Below, one piece after another: positions 35,922 to 46,684 of a stretch of DNA of 64,000 nt. The notes under the pieces were generated by a model that was not told the DNA's origin, did not search any database, and saw only the letters and a program-made list of their open reading frames with translations. Each line of letters opens with the position of its first letter. Positions within the stretch are counted from its first letter, which is position 1. Origin of the DNA: Coniochaeta sp. PMI_546 (Eukaryota > Ascomycota > Sordariomycetes > Coniochaetales > Coniochaetaceae); the NCBI GenBank assembly GCA_021432605.1, contig MU271154.1, forward strand, positions 1 to 64,000. The letters run 5' to 3'. The position numbers and the translations under genes were made by a program.

Positions 35922-38154
35922 CTTTGAGGTTTGAGCGAGATAGACAGCCTGGATTGCTGAAGCTAGTCGGTTGCTGAGATTTCAGCTTCCGAGGATCCGT
36001 GGAGGCAAAGAGTGAGTCTCTCCTTTGCCTTGGCGAATATGCCACGTTCTCACAGATGAAATAGAGGTATTAGATCGAAAATTGGCAAAGTCAATCACTC
36101 CAAAATTGACTAATATTGGACGAAGTCCGACGAGGTGCCTGCAAGCTGATGAATTCCAAGAGGTCTTGATGTAGGTAAGCTTGGTTGTGTTCAGTGTAAA
36201 ACGTGGCAGAAGACTAGCCGAACTCGGTCTAGCGTAGAGTACACAGCAACTTTATTTGAACTCCATTCTCGCTTCATCGTTGTCACCTTAGGCTTCACGA
36301 GATCATCGCTTCCAAGCTCGCCCACAATTCTGAATCAGTGGCCGAGCTTTCTTGCCGCTCGGAAAATGTATGCTGAATGACAAAGTGTTCGCACCCATAA
36401 TTAAGGCTGACCTTCCCTCGCACCTTAGTCGTCACGCTGCTTCAGTTACCTTAGACCGTCGATGTCAAACATTGCAAGCTTGACTGCTTCGCTCTTGCGA
36501 AATAAGGGCTAACGGTAGGGGAACCGCTTCTGCAAGCGGGCGGTTGATAACATTGCCGCTGGCTGCAACGCAATTTGTGCTACGCTGTCGCCTGAGGCAT
36601 GGCCCACCTCCGCGTAATGTATTCTGCTTTTGCTAGAGATCCCTGGCGGTTCCGACTATTTTATTTGCCACGAGGGAGTTCATTTCTTATCAGGGTAGCT
36701 GGGTGTAAAGATGGTGAGGCGCTGGGGTGACAAGTAACAAGACAAAGAAACAACTGCTTGGTCAGGCGACCAGATCTTTGGGGCAAGGAGGGGTGACATG
36801 GCCCTGGTCAAGACACTAGGTAGGAGCGACTTCTTGTCGTCAGGTAAGCTGATCAGCTCGACCGCGAGTGATTCTTAACAGGTATGTATTGAAGCCGACC
36901 TCAGTTGTTATAGGCGGTTTCCTCGCGGATGTATACCATTGGTTTGTCGTCGGCGTAGTCGAAACATCATGTACATAGCCTATAGTTGGTTTTCATGAAC
37001 ATCCGCTGACGATCGTAGCATTTCCTCTGGCAAACTTCATAATCCTCATAGTCTGACGTGATGGGTTTAGTATCCTTGGATATCTGTCGTAGTTTAGAGT
37101 CCAGGGACTGGTTTAGTCTGGATTGTGTTGGTACACTTGTACCTGCCGAGGGGAGTATCATACGACAGTCCTTAACTGACCTGTACGTACTACAACTGGC
37201 GCCGACATCGTCTAATGAGTTGTCGATGCAATATTGTATATACAAGTGTCGTTCTATATGTATTTCCAAGCCGCCAGAGACAGATATCAGTAACTTCTCA
37301 TGATACATAGTGATCTCAATACCTCGCCGGCTTATCAAGATCTCCCATAAGATACTGATCTACGAAGTGGTCCAGGGCGCGTACAAGTGTCCCTCGTGTC
37401 GCCAGCCCGTGTGCAGTCGTGCCGTCCTCGGTATTAAAGTCTCAAGATAATTTGCGGTACCTGACACTTCATTGTTGCCGTATTGGTGTATCGTCTCGTT
37501 AAATTACTAGGTAGGTACGGATGAGTATCAGCACGACTGCCTTGAAGTGGTTCAAGAGATTAAAGTCATTCAGGGCACCTCAAGTGACACCATCGACACA
37601 CGAAGGTAACCGTCTCCAGCCTATATGTAAGGTAGCCATGTCAAGATCCGATCACCTGTTTCCTTGCTGGAGTTTGTCCAATTCCAAAGATCCTGCCATC
37701 ATCAAATACTCACGGCTTAGGGGATATTCTCTCTCTTCATCAGACACATGATCGATCAGGTTGAGTGTCAAGCCAGCGGTGACCGCCTCAAAACAGATGC
37801 AAGTTTAGACAGGCAGCGGACACCAAGCGCAGCACGGTAGGATAGTTCCTCCCATTTGAAATAAATTGAAGGTTCCTCCTCCCACAACAGACTAGTCGCC
37901 ATCAATTGCACTCCTGACAGCCGACTCCAACCGCGACCAAGTAGACATAGTCCTTTCCAGTTTCAAAACAGCTTTCAAACTAGCAGATCATGCTCGCCAT
38001 GGAGTACATAATGAGATTTCTTCTCGCCTGGCTGTCAGTCTCTCAACCTTTTCTTCTTCACCTCTTCACAAAGCAATCTACTTCCAAGCAAAGCACTCCC
38101 CGGAACCATTGAAACGTACTCCCACACTCTTTTCATACCCCTGCACTCTAGGCT
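35922..38154. other. 2.2-kb gene-free stretch
   Basis: No supported gene on either strand. 36890-37450 is rich in short TAC/GTA words and has scrambled short frames on both strands, suggesting an old degraded repeat. The last ~300 bases are the probable promoter of the next gene. 36xxx contains no recognisable RNA gene. Confidence 0.45.
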
Positions 38155-39085
38155 ATGGCTAGATTTGCACTGCCATTGGCGATTATCGCTTTTTGCCTCG
38201 TATCTCTCACGGGAGCTGCCAACACTCGCGACCTTGTCTTTTATCAACGGGGTTGGCGCTGCAGCAGAATCCCAAGCCAGACAAGCCACTACGAGGTGTG
38301 CTGGAACGCTCCGGCTGGAAAATGCTGTGAATCTGGATGGCCCTTGTCAGTATCCGCGCATACATCTGCTTTATACATTAGACAGCTATTTCACCTCGCT
38401 GATTGCAACCATGTCCCTAAACATATGCTGACCCTGACACTAGTTGCGGAAACGTTGGTTGTGACGAGTGCGGGACCGGAGAAGTCATCTATGGCTTCAG
38501 AGGTAGCATTTGCAGCACGGTCCGTAGCCGGTGCGATGTTGTCATTCCCGGCATTTGTTGCCCGGAGCTCGAAAACGGCGGATTTCGTTCGACCTGCTCT
38601 GCAACCTGGGTTCCACCTTGTCCTCCCGGCAACGGTCCGCGGTGCGACAGCGGCCAAGGGAGTCCATGGAACATGACGGGGGTAAAAATCGCGGAGAACG
38701 GCAACATCATCGGCGAAGTGAAACTGCTTGACGGCAGGACTGCGGAGTGCGGGGGATATATCCAGCCCAATTCCTTGCACTACGATGACGACAAGGGAGA
38801 CGTTCGCGACATCTGGATTCCCACCGGCAGGTATGAGGAGGCCCACGAGTACTATATCCAACAGAACTGGGACGAACTAGCCAAGTTTGAGGATTGGAGT
38901 GAGTTGATCATTATCTCAGATACTTCTGTTGTGGATTGCACCGTTACTGACTTGTTGAAGCTGGAGCGGAGTACCAACAGTACAGCGAAAAAGATTATGC
39001 GCTTGGCCGAGAGCGTGTGAAGAGGCATTTGGAGCAGGAATCCAAGGAGCAGGAGGCGGCCGAGGAGTCCGAGTCCGAGCGCTGA
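38155..39085 (+). CDS. secreted cysteine-rich protein, unrecognised
   Basis: Three exons, 38155-38345, 38444-38898 and 38961-39085, 256 residues. The splices are supported by frame: the second intron (GTGAGT donor, CTGACTTGTTGAAG end) restores an acidic, helical C-terminus ending EESESER. Signal peptide about 1-20 (MARFALPLAIIAFCLVSLTG). About 16 Cys cluster in the first two thirds, in patterns such as GKCCE.GWP.CGN.GCDECG and CDVVIPGICCPEL. The rest (about 160-256) is charged. I do not recognise the family. Secretion is likely; a role as a wall protein or effector is speculation. It is convergent with the next gene, a membrane protein that also has a Cys-rich ectodomain. Confidence 0.7.
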
Positions 39086-39512
39086 ACACGCGATGGCGGT
39101 GTTTGCAGGTGATGGAGGTGATCGGGTACTTCATGTACGATATTCCACTCAGTCGCAAGCATTTCTTTCTTCTTGAGTTGCATTGGCAGACTATGTCTAG
39201 CTTACTCGTCGACATCGCGGTGGAAACCAGAGATTAAGTTACGGGCCAACGAATAATGGGGAGGATAGAAAGGGAGCTGTTTTGCGGCAGTAGATCGACC
39301 CTTCATTCGATAATTCATAGGTCATTCGATTAACGCACCGTATTTCAGATTTCTTTTCCAGGGATTCACCGTCTATGTGAGCAACGAATGTCAGCCAATG
39401 TCACGTCGGAACCAAGGCATGAGTACTTTTTTGCTTGTGTAGATCTGATGCCTTAACCAGATGAAACTCCCATGTTGCACTGATACAGAAAAAAAGTGCA
39501 GATAAATTACAA
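39086..39512. other. convergent 3' intergenic
   Basis: 427 bp between two convergent surface-protein genes; no gene seen. Confidence 0.5.
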
Positions 39513-40472
39513 TTAATGCAACTCAGCCGGCTCCCTTCCATGATACATTTCGCGGATCCGAGACTGACGCTGGGACTGGTAAAAGTTTGGCGGTGGAGTT
39601 TGCCACGATCCGCCATCTGATGCGAGATACTTCGGCACAGGAGCATCCAAGCCCTTAGCCAGAGCCAAGTCTTGTTCTGTCCTTCTCCTTTTTCTCCGTT
39701 CCCACATTGCCCAGACGAGAAGGCCTATCGCAATGACTCCAAGGGGCACCCCAACTCCGACGCCGATTGCCGCGTCCCGGTATGGTTGACTTTGGTCTGT
39801 AATTTGGCCAGTACTATTCGATGAACTACAGGCCGCCGAGATTGATGTTGTTGAAGAGGTTTCGCTAGATGTCGGGGAGCTGGAGCTTGTGGGCGACGCT
39901 GTGGCTGAGGTGCTGCTGCTCGACGTTGAAGAGGAGGGGTTGGTGTTGGCGAAAGCGGCCAGGGCACCTCTACCTGCGACAGGGGTAGCATCAGGTAGCG
40001 TGAAGGGCGACCCAACGTCACAGACCGGCTGGTCATGACCTGGAGACAGCACCAATGAATTGCAGCAGTATGAGTTGACGCCGGCGGTGCTATTTAGAAG
40101 GATGATTGAGCACCCGCTTGCTAGCTGGGCTAAATGATTATGCATCAGTCCTCTGTTCCTTGAGATCTAGTGGTATTGGAAGTAAGTACCTGTTTGACAT
40201 TGCTGAGGGCAGTTCTGTGATCCCCAATCCGGGTCGGTACAGGCTCCTCGACCAAGCACAAATGGCTGTTTTATACCCATGCACAAGTTGTTCGATAGAC
40301 ATATGGCATTTCGATGGCAGCAGGCACTGAACTGACCATCTGAACATGGAACTTGGTCCGAGGCGATGGCTCCGTTGGGGTAGTAGCATGTTTGAGTAGT
40401 AGCAGAGACGAAAGGAACAGCTCTGATGAAGAACACTGTGAGAGAATAGATGCTAGGTAACGACGAACGCAT
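39513..40472 (-). CDS. single-pass membrane protein with Cys-rich ectodomain
   Basis: Two exons, 40472-40190 and 40129-39513, 299 residues; donor GTACTT, acceptor CATTTAG, frame restored (phase 1). Signal peptide about 1-24, then a Cys-rich ectodomain (CYYPNGAIASDQVPC..ACCHRNAICLSNNLC..NCPQQC), a Ser/Thr-rich stalk (about 160-205), one transmembrane helix at about 225-245 (AIGVGVGVPLGVIAIGLLVW) followed by the stop-transfer ERRKRRR, and a short cytosolic tail. This is the common fungal sensor-like or wall-anchored layout (Mid2/Wsc-like topology, but not those domains), with the phrase ACCHRNAICLSNNLC typical of a Pezizomycotina family of unknown function. Likely at the plasma membrane. Confidence 0.75.
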
Positions 40473-41438
40473 CGTGACATGCGAAGCTTGCGAGACCAGC
40501 TCGGAATCGACTGTATGCCAGCCAGCCAGTCGTCATAAATCAAAGAGAGTGTGGAACACAGACAGAGAAGACATAGTCACACCAAGGCGGCACCAGGTTG
40601 GATACGAGGAACTTAAGAAGCGTCGACACCCGCTGAAGGAAGCCAGCGTTGGCGCCGAAGGGTCGCTGTTGGCGCGACCATCGTGGTGCTAAGATGAGAG
40701 ACATGGTCAGCAACCACACGCCGTGAGCGATCAAGCGCTAGAACCGAGCTACTGGACCCGGCTGAAAACAAGCTAGCACCGTATCCGGGCCCGAAATCCA
40801 GTGAGGACCTGGCGCAAGGCATCGCTGTGTCTCAACTGTGGTTGTTGGTACCAGAAAATGTTTTTGCGAGACATCCATGTGGGCCGTGAGGCGGCCCGCT
40901 TCCGTAAGCCGCTAGCATAAACCTAACCCCGTTGAAAACGGCATCAAGCTCTATGTAGCTAAGCGCTGAAACTAATTACCACCTCGATTAGTTGATACCT
41001 CGATTGGTTGATACCTCGATTGGTTGATCCCTCGATTGGCTGATACCTCGATTGGTGGTAGTACTAAGACCCGCAGAACCCCTGGACGATCTGCAGCCGA
41101 AAATAGGCGCCATCAAATCAACAGTCGCATATCAACCATAGTTGGCTGCAATCTTCATCTCGACTTTGCCGCGCAGATAGGGGCGATTGATTCGATCACC
41201 GATGGCTTCATCATCCGGTTTCCCTGTTTTACCTCTGTCTCCCATCTTCATCCCTCCTCATCTCTAGCCGTCATGCCTGGGTTTATGCGCCCACAAGAGG
41301 ACCATATTTTGACTTCTTCGTATACGCCATCCTGACGAGACGTTTGCGCTTAACCACTGAAGGTTCGGGAATCTGCAGCTTAATCATTTAGGAAAGCTTA
41401 TCTGCAGGTCGGCCACCTCGACGGGCCGTCGCCTCATC
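40473..41438. other. intergenic 1 kb with direct repeats
   Basis: Divergent region between the membrane protein gene and the DUF3405 gene. It includes the 16-bp array at 40981-41060, listed separately, and a G/C-rich imperfect inverted repeat near 40880-40900 (GGGCCG..CGGCCC). No gene seen. Confidence 0.5.
40981..41060. repeat. five 16-bp direct repeats carrying CCAAT boxes
   Basis: Five head-to-tail units of exactly 16 bp; consensus ACCTCGATTGGTTGAT. Units 2 and 3 are identical, units 1 and 4 differ at one or two positions, unit 5 differs in its last bases. Each unit except the first contains ATTGG, the reverse complement of CCAAT. The array ends about 380 bp upstream of the DUF3405 gene start. 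CCAAT boxes bind the fungal Hap2/3/5 (CBC) complex; whether this array is functional is inference. A neutral minisatellite is the alternative. Confidence 0.85.
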
Positions 41439-43526
41439 ATGCGACTCGGGTCGCTCCCACTTTCGTTATCGAGGTTTTCGGTGCCTCAGCGACGGACATG
41501 GCAATACCTCGGCCTAGCAGTTGTGTTTGTCATAGTGCTCAGCACATTCTCGTCGAATAGAAGAGAGCAGGTCACCAGTTTGCTTCCTCCAAAACTGAGG
41601 CCACAACCGACGAAAGCGTTACGACCGGGTGAATATGTCGATGTGACCAGGCAGAGGAGGGTACCAGATACTTGGCAGGAGCCACCAATAATTGAAGCAG
41701 ACGGGGTTGGGACGCTGCACGATCAAAGAGACGACAAGTTCTACCAAGGCGGAATCCAGTCCCTGACAAGCGATGAAGCCCCTCCGAAACAAGTTGTGTA
41801 TGACCCATACCCGGACTACAACAGCGCGGAATGGAGAAAAAGTTGGAAAGGCGACTTTGCAGCCTGCAGAGGACCTCGAGGGACAGTTCTAGATCGGACC
41901 AAACCGGAGGATACGGTGTCGGTGTATCGCGGAAACCAGCAGGGCTTTCCGTTCCCTATGTTCGGGTCGTATGAGGCATTGGCCCTCGATGCGAACGTCT
42001 GCGCCGATCGCTGTGCGCGTTGGAGCGCTTATGGGTACGAAGAGGAGGAAGGCCACCCACCGTGCCCGAGGAATGTGCATGTGAACTGGGACAAGGTCAA
42101 GTGGGGCAAGCTGCAAGCGCAGTGTATGGAGAAGAATGCGAACCGGTACAGGAATACAGTCGATGCCTTTCGGCAGACCCTGTTACGGCCATCCGCCTGG
42201 ACGCCACCCGCCGAGGACACCACAGCTGACTCGACCCCGGAGTATCATTCGCGAACAGCAGTCATCGTTCGCTCATGGAGCACCATGGATTGGACACCCA
42301 GTCACCGGCAGTATCTCCGGTCCCTAATCATGGAGCTAGCCCTTCACTCAGGTGGCGAGTATCAACTCTTCCTATTGGTCGATGTCAAGGTTCCAATAGA
42401 TCTCCGTGACGAGAGGGCAATCCAGCGGCTCAAGACAGACTCCATCCCGGCTGAATTCCACGACATCGCGGTGCTCTTCAACGAGCAGGTCCTGGAAGAG
42501 TGGTACCCAAAGATCGAAGAGCACACGGCAGTCTACCAACACCTCCAACCAATCCAGATCTTCTCTCAACTCCACCCAAACTTTGACTTTTACTGGCAGT
42601 TCGAGATGGACGCCCGCAATATCGGCCATACCTACCACTTCCTCGAACAAGCAACGGCCTTCGCCAAGCGTCAACCGAGGAAATACCTCTGGGAACGCAA
42701 TGCGTACTTCTACATCCCCGGCGCCTACGGAACCTGGGAGAACTTCGTGCACATGGTTGACCGCAGCATGAAAGGACGCGAAGAAACCAGCGTATGGGGT
42801 CCCGTTCCTGCTCCCAACACAAATATCAAGCCGATCGGTCCAGCTCCGCCCCTCGCCAACCCGCGGCACGAGAACTACCTGTGGGGCGTAGGCGAGGAAG
42901 CCGACCTTATCACTCTCCTCCCCATCTTCGACGCAAGAGAGACGAACTGGACATTCCCGAATATGACATGGAATGCTCCCTCCGATCTCCCCCGGCGCGC
43001 GTCGCCCATCACGATGTGGCGCATGTCCCGCCAACTTCTGGCTGCAATGCACGCCGCCGCCGAGGAGGGCATGGCTGTAGTGTCAGAGATGTCAGCGCCG
43101 ACATTCGCCCTGCTTCACGGTCTCAAAGCCGTCGCGGCTCCGCACCCGATCTACCTCGACGGGCAGTGGACGGCGCGTGAACTAGCGCCGATCGTTAACC
43201 GTGGTTCGGATCCGGCGAAGATTAACGGCGGGAGTGATAGTCTCTGGAACTGGGACCATAAGTGGGATCATATCCTGTTTCGGATGTCGTACATGTTCAC
43301 CACGCAAACGGCGGAGGATTTGATTCGACGCTGGTTGGGGTACGAGGCCGATCCTAACCAGTACACGGACGGGAGTCTGCATCGGGATCCGCAGGGTCGG
43401 TTCTGGTATGACGAAGGACGGTTGGACGAGGATCGCTTCGGACGGCTGTGTTTTCCGATGATGCTTGTGCATACTGTCAAGAATACTGAGAGAGTCAAGG
43501 GCAAGGATATGGCTGTGCCTGTGTAG
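41439..43526 (+). CDS. DUF3405 type II membrane protein, glycosyltransferase-like
   Basis: Single exon, 695 residues. A short basic cytosolic start is followed by a signal-anchor helix at about 22-40 (YLGLAVVFVIVLSTF) and a large lumenal domain, the topology of Golgi enzymes. Motifs AVIVRSWSTMDWT, FLLVDVKVP and FYWQFEMDARNIGH (about 383-395), with the acidic EMDAR resembling a metal-binding D-x-D, are those of DUF3405 (PF11885), a fungal family with a GT-A-like pattern and no assigned reaction. The C-terminal RDPQGRFWYDEGR is also conserved. Probably Golgi; enzyme role is inference. Upstream lies the CCAAT array. Confidence 0.85.
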   Translation: MRLGSLPLSLSRFSVPQRRTWQYLGLAVVFVIVLSTFSSNRREQVTSLLPPKLRPQPTKALRPGEYVDVTRQRRVPDTWQEPPIIEADGVGTLHDQRDDKFYQGGIQSLTSDEAPPKQVVYDPYPDYNSAEWRKSWKGDFAACRGPRGTVLDRTKPEDTVSVYRGNQQGFPFPMFGSYEALALDANVCADRCARWSAYGYEEEEGHPPCPRNVHVNWDKVKWGKLQAQCMEKNANRYRNTVDAFRQTLLRPSAWTPPAEDTTADSTPEYHSRTAVIVRSWSTMDWTPSHRQYLRSLIMELALHSGGEYQLFLLVDVKVPIDLRDERAIQRLKTDSIPAEFHDIAVLFNEQVLEEWYPKIEEHTAVYQHLQPIQIFSQLHPNFDFYWQFEMDARNIGHTYHFLEQATAFAKRQPRKYLWERNAYFYIPGAYGTWENFVHMVDRSMKGREETSVWGPVPAPNTNIKPIGPAPPLANPRHENYLWGVGEEADLITLLPIFDARETNWTFPNMTWNAPSDLPRRASPITMWRMSRQLLAAMHAAAEEGMAVVSEMSAPTFALLHGLKAVAAPHPIYLDGQWTARELAPIVNRGSDPAKINGGSDSLWNWDHKWDHILFRMSYMFTTQTAEDLIRRWLGYEADPNQYTDGSLHRDPQGRFWYDEGRLDEDRFGRLCFPMMLVHTVKNTERVKGKDMAVPV

Positions 43527-44003
43527 AGGTTGGAATGGGTACAATGTTGAAGGAGTTCAGGATATAACGGGGAATGGAATGAATGTGTTGTTTCAATGAA
43601 TGGTAAGATTTACGATAATATGGAGGTTGGATGACTCGGATAATAGCGCCTACGGCACAGTTTAGGATGCCTTGATTAGCGTAGAAGTAAATATCAATTG
43701 GATATTCCAAAAGCGGTTGCTTTTCCCTGAGACTCAGCGAAGTGACTCGAGCATTCTCTAGGAGTCTCGTACTGAGGACCCCGTTTCAACACCAGACCCA
43801 GTCTCATTGTGCATGTCCTAGACACTCAGACTCCGCCGGAAAGGTGCGTGCGAGTGGTACTAGGACATCGTCAAGAAAGATTCTTGGTGCCGTTGAGATC
43901 ACTTGCTATGTTGTCACTTTCTACGGATACTCATTATCGTTTCAAACTGACGAAATTGACGGGTGTTTGGTGCGTTGCTAGGAATGTCATTCAAGATAGT
44001 TAA
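43527..44003. other. intergenic 0.5 kb
   Basis: 3' region of the DUF3405 gene; no gene seen. Confidence 0.5.
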
Positions 44004-44345
44004 ATGGCTGACCTTGACTGCAGTGCGTCAGAATACCAAGTTCTTATAGAAGGAACACTACGGATTCCGGGTGGACGTGGGTGGATCGTCAAGCTCAATG
44101 ACATGAAGTTATGGATGCGAGACAGGCCTGACACTACCTTTATATACTCTCAAGAAAAATCAGGTAGCGGCAGATCCGAAGCTGGCGGAGTGGACGCGAC
44201 GGGAAAGAGGAAGAAGAACTATGGCACGTATCTTATCAACTCCCAGACGAGCGACGAGGTACAGCCGTTGGCGCTGTCAAGTGCTGAGGCTGAGAAGCTG
44301 TGGAGCCTGTCTGAGGAATTGGTCAGAGAGAGATTTGCATTCTAG
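44004..44345 (+). CDS. small hypothetical protein
   Basis: ATG-started frame of 113 residues, hydrophilic, no signal peptide or membrane segment. The middle is Gly/Ser/Lys-rich (SGSGRSEAGGVDATGKRKK), the ends look folded (IEGTLRIPGGRGWIVKLNDMKLW; AEAEKLWSLSEELVRERF). A possible internal donor near 44163 (GGTAGC) was not used. Not recognised. Its coding-like composition and a stop directly upstream of the ATG support it modestly. Confidence 0.45.
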   Translation: MADLDCSASEYQVLIEGTLRIPGGRGWIVKLNDMKLWMRDRPDTTFIYSQEKSGSGRSEAGGVDATGKRKKNYGTYLINSQTSDEVQPLALSSAEAEKLWSLSEELVRERFAF

Positions 44346-44601
44346 GTGCTGTCAGTGCAGAAGTAGGAGGCTCGCGTCGCTTGAGCCAGCGGACCGATAG
44401 TTGATGTACCTCTTACAAGGTATCTTCAGTATATTCCTCTGGCAGAAGCAGATGCCGTCTTCCATCAAACTAAAAGCTTGCTCTTGGATGGGCAACATGC
44501 TTCGCCGCTTGTCCTTCAGTAAATGACTAGTTCTGCCTCTCAACTCATCACTGCACCCCTGGTTCCTCGCCACCTAATCCAAGCCAGCCACCCCAGCGTT
44601 A

Positions 44602-46684
44602 TTATGCAATACTGAACTCCGGGATCTCTCCCATTTCGCTCTTCTGCTCCTCGCCAACCTTGTACGATACTCTCCACCTAAGTCTAATAGACTCGACCTT
44701 CTTGTTCTCGTCGCCGGCGTGGCACACCACGATCGCCTGCTTCACACCCGTGCTCTGGCGCGGAAGAAGACTCCTTCCTGTTTGTGGTTCTAGTTTGAGG
44801 GCGAATCCCTGTATTATATGTCAGCATGCAGAGTTTCTAGGAGACTGGCACGATGGACTACGATGTATAAGGACGAACCTTTGTAACAGCAAGCTGGAAA
44901 TGTAAATCAGAGATGTGTTGGTCTGTATTGTTTCCAAAGAAGAAGAAGAGTTGCATCGCGTTGCGTAGCGCGGCCTTGTTCGGTCTGCAGGCGGTGAGAT
45001 CGATCTTCAAGCTCGTGTTGGAGACCACGGCTTTATGTTCGCTCGGCAGGGACGGCAGAGCTGAAGAAAATGACCACTCGTCGTCGTCGTCTGTTGCTGC
45101 TTGAGTCGTGTAGGTCGGCGGTTGAGGAGTGGACGGTTTGGGAGTGACTGGTTTCGAGGTCGACTCAAGGATGGAGAAGGGATCTGCGGCTGCCGGTTTT
45201 GATGGTGCGGCAAAGGCGGAAGACATGGAGAGTGGTGGTTGGGGCGTGCTGCGCGACGAGCCGGAGGGTGCCGAGCTGAAGGCTGAGAAGGAGTGGAAGC
45301 CAGGAGGAGGAGTGGAGGTTAACGGTATTGCGCCGCGGGCGCTGGAGTCTTGGGTTACGGAGGAGAGGAGGGCCGGGCCGGGGATGTCTACTGTTGTTAG
45401 CATCTTGCTCCTACCAATATGTCGCGAAGTCGAGTTGACAACTAGACATGAAAACTTACTTGTGTTTGCTCCAAATCCTAACGCAATACCTCCGCCCTGG
45501 CCGAATCCACTCGAGTCGCCTATTGACAGACCTAGAAGGTCATTTTCGATGCCCGCCGCTTGCGACTGAGCTGGCGCATTCGAGCCGTTGGTATCAGCAT
45601 CGCCGTCCAGATCTATCAGAGACAGCTCATTCGAGGCACTGGTCCCCGCGCCAGTGCTAGCTGTGAACGGTGCTCCCTTCGCGATCTTATTTGCGGCAGC
45701 GACATCCCCCTTCTTCATCAGCTTATACCGCTCCACGGTCCGGTGTATGCTGTCGTTGATCTCCAGCAGCTTCGCGACCGCCTCGTGGTCGTCCGACTCC
45801 TCTTCGCACATCTTTTGTATCTTGGGCTGCGCACTCGACAACGCCGCAGCAAGCTCCGAGTACACGTCGCCGTCCCTCATCGTGTCGCCTGGCTTGAAGT
45901 TCTCTAACCTCTCCTCCAGCAGTCTTGCCTTCTGCTGAATCTTGCCGACCTCCTCCGCGGCTTTGGCGCGATAGTCGACCTTGGATCGCGTATCGTAGCC
46001 TGCCATAATCTTCATCAACCGATTGGCCTCTTGCAAATCCTCGGGCGTGCCCCTCCGGATCAGCTCCTGGAGTTTGGCCGACTGTGCCTCGCGTTCCTCC
46101 TCCTCCATCTCCTCAGCCGACTTGAGGTTATCACTCGGATTGAGCACGGCGGCGTCTTCCCTCCGCACCTCTGGGAATGTATATCCTTTATAACTCAGCA
46201 ATCGGTGCATGTCCCGGATGAACCCCAAGTCCTCCTTATATCGACTCGTCTCGCATATGGTACCCCGCCACTCCTCTATCGCCTCGAGAATCTTCAGCTG
46301 CACCCTGCTCGGCCGGATAGGGGGGCGCTCGGGAAACCGGCGGACCAGCTCATTCAAGAACTCCTTCGTCGAGATCTGCAGGTGGAAAGGGTAGCCGCAG
46401 TTCTTGACGCAGATGTCGAGAAGATTGAGGGCTAGGAGAGCGACGTTCGGGTTGCGATGGTTGATGTTGGCCACGATGGCCATGGCGGCCTCACGCGGCG
46501 CGGAGCCCTTCTTGGAGTTGATCAGGTCGGCGATCTCGAGGTTGAGCGCGAGATTGGGCTCGTAGTTCTCCGGGCTGCAGGCAGCTTGGATGAAGCGCTG
46601 CAGCTGGCTTGGGGCGTGGGCGTGGCCCATTTGATTATCGGACCAGCGGTCGCGGGCGGCGTACCGCGCTGATGCGGCTTCCAT
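44602..46684 (-). CDS. GGA-type clathrin adaptor (VHS-GAT-GAE)
   Basis: Three exons, 46684-45460, 45390-44879 and 44808-44602, 647 residues. The N-terminal VHS domain spans about 20-155 (LQRFIQAACSPENYEPN, NVALLALNLLDICVKNCG), the GAT domain about 190-320 (EANRLMKIMAGYD, LLEINDSIHRTVERYKLMKKGD), then a disordered linker, and a C-terminal gamma-adaptin ear (LKIDLTACRPNKAALRNAMQLFFFFGNNTDQHISDLHFQ, split by an intron and ending SIA). This is the whole GGA layout: Arf-GTP binding by GAT, cargo tails by VHS, accessory proteins by GAE, acting in trans-Golgi to endosome transport. The first intron (69 bp, donor GTAAGT) is stop-free and in phase; its acceptor (AACAG at 45391) is a judgement, as nearer AGs shift the frame. 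Confidence 0.88.
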
